A DNA stretch of 7,084 nucleotides, taken from contig NZ_CAMLGT010000201.1 in the NCBI RefSeq assembly GCF_946479605.1, forward strand, positions 1-7,084, written 5' to 3'. The DNA is from an uncultured Lacibacter sp. GTDB taxonomy: Bacteria > Bacteroidota > Bacteroidia > Chitinophagales > Chitinophagaceae. The first letter of the stretch is position 1. Every line of letters starts with the position of its first letter. The translations under genes and the position numbers were made by a program. The notes under the pieces are model-generated. The model did not search any database. It had not been told where the DNA came from and was given only the letters and a program-made list of their open reading frames with translations. This document shows, piece by piece, positions 1 to 5,812 of this stretch.

Positions 1-262
1 AAAGACAGGACAATACAATCCAACTACAGATGATTACCCATTTTTTTACAGGAGTAGTCTTCTGTGTTCAGTTGTAACAATAAAAAAAATGCAATGCAGG
101 ATTACTGAAAATTAAAGCAAGGATTCATTGGCATTAAAGCAATTCAAAGGGGAACAGAAAGCATAGAGGCAAAAATTAATACATAGTAACGGGTTATGCT
201 TTCAATTGGGGGAGGATGAATTTTGGGTGAGTAAACCTATAGACATTTTTTTTAAAATGCAA

Positions 263-278
263 TACCCGAATGCGGGTA
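263..278. repeat. Perfect 6-bp hairpin with 4-nt loop
   Basis: TACCCG and CGGGTA are exact reverse complements separated by AATG, giving a compact stem with four G:C pairs in otherwise AT-rich DNA. A run of eight T residues (about 289-296) begins some ten bases after the stem, too far for a classic intrinsic terminator. It could be a weak terminator for a gene left of the window or a structure in the leader of the lipoprotein gene. The stem is short and could be chance. Confidence 0.35.
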
Positions 279-415
279 GAGAAACATATTTTTTTTCGCC
301 ATTCAATAATCAGAAAAAATATTTGCCATAACTAATACATCGAAACAGCATTGATATAACAGATGCGTCAACAAGCCTTCACATGATTTTCACAATGGCA
401 TCAACGGCTTTTACT

Positions 416-423
416 TATTTTTG
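416..423 (+). promoter_or_regulatory. Bacteroidota-type -7 box before the lipoprotein gene
   Basis: TATTTTTG matches the Bacteroidota sigma -7 consensus TAnnTTTG exactly and ends four bases before the ATG at 428. No clear TTTG/TTG -33 element lies at the expected distance; the nearest T-rich stretch is at 387-390. If used, transcription would start at or next to the start codon, giving a leaderless or nearly leaderless mRNA. The motif is short and T-rich, so chance is a real alternative. Confidence 0.3.
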
Positions 424-427
424 GCAC

Positions 428-1258
428 ATGCAAAAACTGTTGAATTATTGCTTACCCCTAAGTGTGTTGTTATTTGTTTCCTGTGGTGATGGAACAGAAA
501 CCAGCGAGTCGCAAGTAAATTTAACTGACATTGCCCCGCCTGCTGCTATTTCGTATAACCTTGTAAAAGATTATCCGCATGATACGGCATCGTTCACACA
601 AGGTTTGATCTATTACAATGGTATTTTGTATGAAAGCACCGGCAACCCCGGAAATGCGCCAAACAATGGTTCATGGGTTGGCCCTGTAGACCTGGCCACA
701 GGTAAACAAACAAAGAAAGCAACATTGCCTGCTGATATTTTTGGTGAAGGCATTACCATTTTGAATGATAAAGTGTACCAGATAACATGGGAAAGCAGGA
801 AGGGTTATGTGTATGATTTGAATAGTTTTAAAAAGATAAAAGAGTTTAGTTATAATCATGAAGGATGGGGAATAACCAATAACGGAAAAGAATTGATTGT
901 AAGTGATGGCAGCAGCAACCTTTATTTCTGGGATCCTGAAACATTAAAAGAAACCCGCCGCATAAGTATACAGGATAACAATGGGTTAAGAAATAATATT
1001 AATGAACTGGAGTTTATCAACGGCTCTGTTTATGCCAATGTTTGGCAAACAAATGATATTCTTAAAATAGATCCGGCTACAGGAAATGTAACCGGCCGTC
1101 TTGACCTGAGTAAACTAAAACAGCAGTATCCCGAACTGATGGGCAACAATGACAGCGAAAAAGTATTGAACGGTATTGCCTGGGACAGCAGCAGCAACCA
1201 TGTTTTTGTTACAGGGAAAAACTGGAGTAAACTCTTTGTACTAACGCTCAACAATTAA
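428..1258 (+). CDS. Glutaminyl-peptide cyclotransferase family lipoprotein
   Basis: This 276-residue protein matches the glutamine cyclotransferase family (plant/bacterial type, a five-bladed beta-propeller). These enzymes convert N-terminal glutamine of exported proteins to pyroglutamate, releasing ammonia. Family-like motifs run in order: FTQGL, YESTG, FGEGI, ITWE, EGWGI, SDGS, NELE, NGIAWD and a final VTGKNW. The ATG at 428 is preferred over 383 because it begins a textbook lipoprotein signal: Lys near the start, a hydrophobic core, then LLFVSC with Cys19 as the lipidation site. The mature N-terminus begins CGDGTE, acidic soon after Cys, which resembles export signals of surface lipoproteins in this phylum, though not decisively. 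The role fits the Bacteroidota 'Q-rule', in which many Sec substrates begin with Gln after signal cleavage. The gene ends in a 4-bp overlap with the convergent phosphoribosyltransferase. Family assignment is firm; activity is inferred. Confidence 0.88.
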   Translation: MQKLLNYCLPLSVLLFVSCGDGTETSESQVNLTDIAPPAAISYNLVKDYPHDTASFTQGLIYYNGILYESTGNPGNAPNNGSWVGPVDLATGKQTKKATLPADIFGEGITILNDKVYQITWESRKGYVYDLNSFKKIKEFSYNHEGWGITNNGKELIVSDGSSNLYFWDPETLKETRRISIQDNNGLRNNINELEFINGSVYANVWQTNDILKIDPATGNVTGRLDLSKLKQQYPELMGNNDSEKVLNGIAWDSSSNHVFVTGKNWSKLFVLTLNN

Positions 1259-1749
1259 ATGAGGTAAGCGCCTGTAATTTCATCACCGTTCAGCTCTACA
1301 TAAATATGCTCTTCTAATGTAGTGGCTATGGACAAACCAACATAATCGGCCATTACAGGAAATGTTTTGTGTGTACGTTCAACCAATACAAGTGTTTGAA
1401 TTTTTCTTGGCTGGTATTCAAGGAAAGGCTTCAGGGCATACAGCAATGTTTTACCACTGTTTGCCACGTCATCAATCAATAATACCGATTGGTTGTTGAA
1501 CCCAATTTCCCTGTTCAGTAAAACTTCTACCGGATATTTTTTGTCGAGTGTAACTTCCACCAGCTCCACATGAATATTGCTGATAGCCATCACCATTTCG
1601 GCCAACCTGGTTGCAACTGTTAAACCGCTTTGGCGAATGCCGGCAAAAAAAAGCTGCTGCTCATCGTAATTACGTTCAACAATTTCAAAGGCAAGCCGCT
1701 GCAGCTTGCGTTCTGTACTTTCTTTATCTAAAATATATTTCTTTTCCAT
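1255..1749 (-). CDS. PyrR-like phosphoribosyltransferase
   Basis: This 164-residue type I phosphoribosyltransferase carries the PRPP-binding signature VLLIDDVANSGKT at residues 89-101, with Asp93-Asp94 as the acidic pair that contacts the ribose. The rest aligns by eye with PyrR (uracil phosphoribosyltransferase/pyr regulator): an N-terminal helix like LxRLAFEIVERN, a GIRQSGLTVATRLAE segment (residues 37-51), and a C-terminal LVERTHKTFPVMADYVG block matching the PyrR 'LVDRGHRELPIRADYVG' region. It is slightly shorter than typical PyrR (about 180 residues), and its PRPP loop reads ANSGKT where PyrR usually has a TGRT-type end. A role in uracil or purine salvage is therefore possible, and RNA-binding regulation cannot be assumed. 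No pyrimidine genes are nearby. The ATG at 1749 is the natural start because PyrR homologs begin a few residues before this point. Confidence 0.82.
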   Translation of the reverse strand: MEKKYILDKESTERKLQRLAFEIVERNYDEQQLFFAGIRQSGLTVATRLAEMVMAISNIHVELVEVTLDKKYPVEVLLNREIGFNNQSVLLIDDVANSGKTLLYALKPFLEYQPRKIQTLVLVERTHKTFPVMADYVGLSIATTLEEHIYVELNGDEITGAYLI

Positions 1750-1841
1750 GGTTGAAAACTAAAGTTGCAAGTTAAGCAGTAATAAAGAGATACGTTTATT
1801 TTTGATCTGCAGTCAGGAAAGAAAAACAGAGATCGATTGTC

Positions 1842-1870
1842 TTGTTGCCATCCATTTTCTCCAGCAACAA
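1842..1870. repeat. 7-bp inverted repeat in divergent intergenic region
   Basis: TTGTTGC (1842-1848) and GCAACAA (1864-1870) are exact reverse complements separated by 15 bases. It lies between the divergent phosphoribosyltransferase and Fe-S genes and could be an operator half-site pair or a weak stem-loop in the leader of either transcript. No T-run follows on either strand at terminator distance. Confidence 0.3.
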
Positions 1871-1884
1871 CTCCCCTATGTTGA

Positions 1885-1912
1885 AACAGATGAACAGATC
1901 CGTTAACTGTTC
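1885..1912. promoter_or_regulatory. Possible operator: dyad plus tandem AACAGAT repeats
   Basis: GAACAG (1892-1897) and CTGTTC (1907-1912) form an exact dyad with a 9-bp spacer that contains most of the palindrome GTTAAC (1902-1907). The left arm overlaps a tandem repeat, AACAGAT at 1885-1891 and again at 1893-1899. The element lies just upstream of the candidate promoter of the Fe-S protein gene, where a transcription factor site would be expected. No regulator is encoded in the window, so the binding protein, if any, is unknown. Confidence 0.3.
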
Positions 1913-1944
1913 CTAACTTTTTTCCATCCCTGCCCTTCTACCCT

Positions 1945-1952
1945 TATCTTAG
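1945..1952 (+). promoter_or_regulatory. Candidate -7 box for the Fe-S protein gene
   Basis: TATCTTAG differs from the Bacteroidota TAnnTTTG consensus at one position. A run of T residues at about 1918-1924 sits where the -33 TTTG/TTG element is expected but lacks the G. The start codon is 20 bases downstream, leaving a short leader of roughly 10-15 nt. Confidence 0.3.
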
Positions 1953-1971
1953 CAAAACAAATAACAGTTGT

Positions 1972-3285
1972 ATGCAAATTGTTCAACAGGTTTTGTTTGT
2001 GCTTTGCCTTGGTGCAGCCATCTTGTTTTTCAGCAAAAAAGTATCAGAAATACGTCGCAACATCATGCTGGGTGTTGATGAAGACCTGACTGATAATAAA
2101 CCAGAACGCTGGAAAAACATGCTGCTGCTTGCCTTCGGTCAGAAAAAAATGTTTAAGAACCCGTTGGTAGCTGTGATGCATTTTTTTGTGTACGCCGGTT
2201 TTCTCATCATCAATATTGAAGTGCTTGAAATTGTACTGGATGGCATTTTAGGAACACACCGCCTGTTTCTCCCCATGCTTGGATCGTTCTACACATTTCT
2301 TATTAATGCATTTGAAATACTTGCGCTGCTTGTACTTGTTTCCTGCGTTATTTTTCTTGTACGCCGCAATTTCATAAAGCTCAAACGTTTTCTCAGTAAC
2401 GATCTCAACGGTTGGCCACGCAGCGATGCTAATAATATTCTTATTACAGAAATTGTATTGATGACATTGTTCCTGCTGATGAACAGTACCGATCGTGCAT
2501 TGCAGTTAAATGGATCAGCACATTACCAGGATGCAGGTAATTTTGTTTTATCGGGCTTGCTTGCGCCATCATTAACAGGTTTATCTGAAACAACATTAAT
2601 TGCAATTGAACGCAGCGCCTGGTGGCTGCATATACTGGGTATTCTTGCTTTCCTCAATTACTTGCCATGGAGCAAACACCTGCACATTGTATTGGCGTTC
2701 CCTAATGCATGGTATGCCCGGCTAACCAATACAGGTTCAATGGCCAATATGCCTGCTGTACAAAACGAAGTGAAATACATGATGCAGCCGGAACTTGCGC
2801 CAACCGAAGCTACTCCTCCTGCAAAATTTGGTGCGAAAGATGTATTTGATCTCAGCTGGAAAAGTTTACTGGATGCCTACAGTTGTACAGAGTGTGGGCG
2901 ATGCAGTGCTGCATGCCCTGCAAACAGCACAGGTAAATTATTGAGTCCACGAAAAATTATGATGAGCACCCGTGACCGTTTGGAAGAAGTAGGAAAAAAC
3001 ATTACTGCCAACAAAGAATTTCAACCGGATGGAAAAGCATTACTGAACGATTATATTACTGTTGAAGAATTACGTGCCTGCACTACCTGCAATGCCTGTG
3101 TGGAAGAATGCCCGGTAAGCATCAACCCATTAAGCATTATTCTTGAACTGCGCCGTTCGCTCATTATGGAAGACAGCAATGCACCCGGCGAATGGAATAC
3201 CATGTTCAGCAATGTAGAAAACAATTTTGCTCCGTGGAAATTCAGTCCTGATGAACGGGATAAATGGGCTGAAGAGATGAAATGA
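1972..3285 (+). CDS. Membrane-anchored (Fe-S)-binding protein, HdrC-like
   Basis: This 437-residue protein joins a membrane domain to a two-cluster ferredoxin domain. The N-terminal part has about five hydrophobic segments (roughly residues 4-20, 66-86, 105-130, 157-172 and 216-232). His70, His220, His236 and His238 lie in or beside these helices and could bind b-type haem, as in NarI/HdrE-like subunits; this is inference. The C-terminal part has two classical [4Fe-4S] motifs: Cys305, 308, 311, 315 (CTECGRCSAACP) and Cys370, 373, 376, 380 (CTTCNACVEECP), an arrangement seen in heterodisulfide reductase HdrC and GlpC-type subunits. It probably passes electrons between the quinone pool or membrane haems and a cytoplasmic partner. 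In related genomes, as I recall, a gene for a CCG-domain (HdrB-like) partner follows directly; here the next gene is convergent after 5 bp, so no partner is visible. The start agrees with the family's usual N-terminus. Confidence 0.88.
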   Translation: MQIVQQVLFVLCLGAAILFFSKKVSEIRRNIMLGVDEDLTDNKPERWKNMLLLAFGQKKMFKNPLVAVMHFFVYAGFLIINIEVLEIVLDGILGTHRLFLPMLGSFYTFLINAFEILALLVLVSCVIFLVRRNFIKLKRFLSNDLNGWPRSDANNILITEIVLMTLFLLMNSTDRALQLNGSAHYQDAGNFVLSGLLAPSLTGLSETTLIAIERSAWWLHILGILAFLNYLPWSKHLHIVLAFPNAWYARLTNTGSMANMPAVQNEVKYMMQPELAPTEATPPAKFGAKDVFDLSWKSLLDAYSCTECGRCSAACPANSTGKLLSPRKIMMSTRDRLEEVGKNITANKEFQPDGKALLNDYITVEELRACTTCNACVEECPVSINPLSIILELRRSLIMEDSNAPGEWNTMFSNVENNFAPWKFSPDERDKWAEEMK

Positions 3286-3290
3286 TTCTT

Positions 3291-3983
3291 CTAATGAATA
3301 TTCTTCTCCAACCCTGCTGTTATTTCTTCAGGATGTTCTAATTGATGCACGGCATCTTTTTTCCTGAAAATGCGGAAGAGCTGGATCAATGCAGTAACGA
3401 GGAATACTCCTCCAATAATCCAGTTCAACATATTCTGGCTGGCATTTAACCTGTCAACAAGTAAACGGCCACCAAAAATAAAAATACAGTTCCCGGCAAA
3501 TGTTCCAATGCCAATCCCCAGGATATAAATATTGTAATTACCTGCTCCCGGTTTCAATATCTGCTTGGTAAATAATACAGTGCTCCAGCCAAACCAGAAT
3601 GGTATTTGTACAGGATTGATCAAACTCATAGTAAAACCTAGCAATCCTCTGTGCATGGTGTTTGAAAGGATCACATTTTTTTCAACTGATGGATGAGCAG
3701 CTGCCCAGAAACTTGATGCAGCAAGTGCAAGTACAATCACAACTGTTACCCACTCCAGCGCCTTTAATAATTTTTCCTGCTTGCGCACCCAATCCATGGC
3801 AACAAGCGAAAGACGTACATACAATATTTCAGCAGTGAGAGAACCGGCAGAGAACCATAATGCAGGCGATATACCATCGGTAATACCGATCTGCATGGCG
3901 GCAATATTGAGTGTTCCGAGAGGCAGTGAACCTAAAAAGCTGATGATAAAGCCCCACATTAAAATTTTAAACAACTGTGGCAT
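3291..3983 (-). CDS. LysE family translocator
   Basis: This 230-residue integral membrane protein has about six hydrophobic segments (roughly 8-28, 38-60, 75-95, 112-138, 152-172 and 183-204), the expected size and topology of LysE/RhtB exporters. The first helix contains SLPLGTLN, corresponding to the conserved N-terminal Pro/Gly motif of the family, and NPVQIPFW at about 123-130 matches the second conserved helix start. The tail after 205 is charged and cytoplasmic in style. LysE proteins export amino acids or related small molecules; the substrate here is unknown. It lies 34 bp after the ATP-grasp gene on the same strand, so it may export that enzyme's product, but it also has its own promoter-like box. 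A second ATG at residue 9 (codon ending at 3957) is an alternative start. It ends 5 bp from the convergent Fe-S gene. Confidence 0.83.
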   Translation of the reverse strand: MPQLFKILMWGFIISFLGSLPLGTLNIAAMQIGITDGISPALWFSAGSLTAEILYVRLSLVAMDWVRKQEKLLKALEWVTVVIVLALAASSFWAAAHPSVEKNVILSNTMHRGLLGFTMSLINPVQIPFWFGWSTVLFTKQILKPGAGNYNIYILGIGIGTFAGNCIFIFGGRLLVDRLNASQNMLNWIIGGVFLVTALIQLFRIFRKKDAVHQLEHPEEITAGLEKNIH

Positions 3984-3987
3984 AAAA

Positions 3988-3995
3988 CAAATATA
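3988..3995 (-). promoter_or_regulatory. Consensus -7 box immediately before the LysE gene
   Basis: Read on the minus strand this is TATATTTG, an exact match to TAnnTTTG, ending four bases before the LysE ATG. A TTTG lies upstream (4007-4010 on the minus strand), but only 11 bases separate it from the box, shorter than the usual spacing. If functional, the transcript would be leaderless from the first ATG, or would have a leader of about 20-25 nt if translation starts at residue 9. It could allow LysE expression independent of the upstream genes. Confidence 0.35.
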
Positions 3996-4017
3996 AAGGC
4001 TTGGGCCAAATGAGCAG

Positions 4018-5088
4018 CTATAATTTTAGTGCAATACGGTCAAGCTCCGCTACATGCTGGTTGTTACTCCGAAACATTTCTTTTGCTTCCCTCAACGTCA
4101 TGTAACGATGCCCCTTTGCATGATTTTGTTTGCTTATGCGGAATAGAATAAACCAATGCCTGATGATCTCTTTCCAGGCAAAGAACAAAGAATGTTTGGG
4201 ATCATACATGTGTGTGGGGTCGCTGCCAGCACCATTGAGTTCAATAATATGAAAGTTTTTTCCCTGCCGCAGATCGTTCCAATCGGTGTACATAATATCA
4301 AGCCTGCCATAATGGAAGCCATTGATCTGCGTGCAAACAGCATCTATATTTTTTATAAACTCACTGTCAGCTTTATCAGTCCAGTCAACAAATTTCGATC
4401 CACGTGCATGGTTACCATAAGGCGCAAGTATCAATACTTCATCTTTTTTCAAAATGCGCAGAATATCTTTTCCGTACATCTGCTTCAGTGCATCCATCTG
4501 CAGAATATATCGTGGCACTTCCATAATAAGCTGGTAAATTGATGATTCACCATCGCCTACGATTGTCATTGGTTCTTTTGCAACAATACCTGTAACAGTA
4601 CCGGTAGCTGCGTTTGGAAAACGATGATAGAAAACACCCACTTCATATTTGTGAAGCGATAATTCCTGGATCATGTAATCGACCGTACAAAGATCTGCAT
4701 ACTCTTTCAGTTCACCCAGGCTGTTAATTTTCTTTACAGCTTTTCCCTGCATACCAATAACGGGTTTTGCGATTAACGGGAAACTGAATTGATGATTTTC
4801 TATTTGCTGTTGAAGAACATCAACAGTGGTTCCGGCAGGCACAAAGAAAAAAGCAGGATAATATTCCTTTGGTATCAATGGATAGATCTCTTGCTTTGGT
4901 TCCATTAAAAAACCACCATGCTTAATTGTTGGATTAGCAGCTGTAAAAAAGAATTTACCACCGGCTCTTACACAAAGCAGGGCAAAGATGGGATAGATCC
5001 ATCCGTAAACGGCTGTAAAACTCCAGTATTCCCAATGAAACAGCCGGATAAAAAAAGGGTGATGCGTAAACAGCTTAAACAGACGCAT
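4018..5088 (-). CDS. ATP-grasp ligase-like protein, membrane-associated N-terminus
   Basis: The call is 356 residues from the ATG at 5088. A longer form from 5136 adds 16 residues but overlaps the upstream gene by 62 bp instead of 14, so I prefer the shorter one. Residues 19-40, starting WEYWSF, form an aromatic-rich hydrophobic segment that probably inserts in or lies on the membrane. The ATP-grasp fold follows: AKP with Lys108 for ATP phosphate contact, the glycine-rich loop GMQGKAV (112-118), hinge residues around IQEL with Glu142, then Arg262 and Asp264 in GRLDI, and the Mg-binding pair Glu283 and Asn285 in IIELNGAGSDP. The catalytic set seems complete, so an active carboxylate-amine (or thiol) ligase like D-Ala-D-Ala ligase is likely. 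The substrate is unknown. I recall similar 'EYW' ATP-grasp proteins in other Bacteroidota. Its gene overlaps the NRDE gene and precedes LysE. Confidence 0.78.
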   Translation of the reverse strand: MRLFKLFTHHPFFIRLFHWEYWSFTAVYGWIYPIFALLCVRAGGKFFFTAANPTIKHGGFLMEPKQEIYPLIPKEYYPAFFFVPAGTTVDVLQQQIENHQFSFPLIAKPVIGMQGKAVKKINSLGELKEYADLCTVDYMIQELSLHKYEVGVFYHRFPNAATGTVTGIVAKEPMTIVGDGESSIYQLIMEVPRYILQMDALKQMYGKDILRILKKDEVLILAPYGNHARGSKFVDWTDKADSEFIKNIDAVCTQINGFHYGRLDIMYTDWNDLRQGKNFHIIELNGAGSDPTHMYDPKHSLFFAWKEIIRHWFILFRISKQNHAKGHRYMTLREAKEMFRSNNQHVAELDRIALKL

Positions 5089-5812
5089 GCAACGATGAAA
5101 TGGAATGATTAAATGTCTGCGTAAAATTTTCACCATTCAGCAGATCGTGGTAGTGCATATATGAGAGTTCATTTTGCCGCTGCAGCTGTGTAATGCTCAC
5201 GGTAAACATTTCGTTATTCCTGTTCATCAATACATCATTCTGTTCATCACCATCGCCGGCAAAGCGGTGAAAGTGAAGTATTTCTTTACTGCCGGATTCT
5301 TTGTACTCTTTCTGAAAAAGTTCGAACCAGCTTTTTCTTTTTTCAATTACATCTTTATCATACAGCGTTACTGACGACCAGATGTAAGATGCACCGGCAT
5401 CTAATTCTGCTATTGATTTTTCCTGCCCATCCCATCTTGTTTCAAATAACTGTTCTCCCTGCCTGATCACCAATGTAAATGGTTCGATCTTATGCAGATT
5501 AATGAGCTCGAACGCAGTTACAGGTTGTGGATGATCAAACACATCCAGAAAAATCAAACCCCTGCTTTTACGATATGGAGGATGATAATGATGATTAACA
5601 AATGCTCCGTTGAGCAATACCATAGCATTCCCGTTTTCATGTAAGGCCATCCATGTACCGCCTGCATTACCATCTTTTGGAAACAGTAATTGACCGCTGG
5701 CAAACCTGTACCACCTGGGAGTTTCAGCTTTCAGGCGCACTTTCTTTTCATCTCTGTTTGAAGTAATGAAAAAAGATTTTTTACTGGTGGGTATGTATGT
5801 TACTGTGCACAT
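5075..5812 (-). CDS. NRDE family (TANGO2-like) protein
   Basis: This 245-residue protein has the hallmarks of the NRDE/TANGO2 family: an N-terminal MCTVTY, the name-giving SNRDE at residues 18-22, GGTWMAL at 51-57, and LLNGA at 66-70. Human TANGO2 and its worm relative HRG-9 have been tied to haem trafficking; the bacterial function is not established. Cys2 next to the initiator Met, with Arg20 and Asp21 a short distance on, closely resembles the active-site layout of N-terminal-nucleophile hydrolases such as choloylglycine hydrolase (Cys2, Arg18, Asp21). An amidase or acyltransferase role is therefore a reasonable hypothesis, requiring removal of Met1. No signal peptide is seen, so it is probably cytoplasmic. 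Its start overlaps the DinB gene by 13 bp and its end overlaps the ATP-grasp gene by 14 bp, indicating one translationally coupled operon. Confidence 0.88.
   Translation of the reverse strand: MCTVTYIPTSKKSFFITSNRDEKKVRLKAETPRWYRFASGQLLFPKDGNAGGTWMALHENGNAMVLLNGAFVNHHYHPPYRKSRGLIFLDVFDHPQPVTAFELINLHKIEPFTLVIRQGEQLFETRWDGQEKSIAELDAGASYIWSSVTLYDKDVIEKRKSWFELFQKEYKESGSKEILHFHRFAGDGDEQNDVLMNRNNEMFTVSITQLQRQNELSYMHYHDLLNGENFTQTFNHSISSLHASV

Larger units (their letters stand above)
1..427. other. AT-rich intergenic region, no convincing gene
   Basis: I find no open frame here with protein-like character on either strand, and no recognisable end of an upstream gene at the left edge. The stretch has several A- and T-runs, a 10-bp direct repeat (ATTAAAGCAA at 111-120 and 133-142), a small GC-rich hairpin at 263-278 and a promoter-like box just before the lipoprotein gene. 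A purine-rich run, GGGGGAGG, around 208-215 runs directly into an ATG, but that frame closes after four codons. The reading frame of the next gene could be extended upstream to 383, but those 15 extra residues precede a clean lipoprotein signal peptide and are probably untranslated. Confidence 0.6.

Noticed and set aside
111..142. 10-bp direct repeat ATTAAAGCAA considered as part of a repeat array
   Set aside because: There are only two copies with a 12-bp gap in AT-rich DNA, with no third copy and no array-like periodicity, so a CRISPR or iteron reading is unsupported.
216..230. Purine-rich GGGGGAGG next to an ATG, considered as a leader peptide
   Set aside because: The ATG touches the purine run, leaving no room for ribosome spacing, and the frame closes after four codons.
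3271..3298. GAAGA/TCTTC pairing at the Fe-S/LysE junction considered as a bidirectional terminator
   Set aside because: The stem is only about five pairs, mostly A:T, and no T-run follows on either strand.
4156..4542. 128-codon plus-strand open frame opposite the ATP-grasp gene
   Set aside because: It lies wholly inside the ATP-grasp gene on the other strand, has low-complexity, non-family-like residues, and the sense gene has intact catalytic motifs.
5089..5136. Longer N-terminus for the ATP-grasp protein starting at 5136
   Set aside because: It would lengthen the overlap with the NRDE gene to 62 bp, and the added 16 residues precede the part that resembles the family. It cannot be excluded without proteomics.
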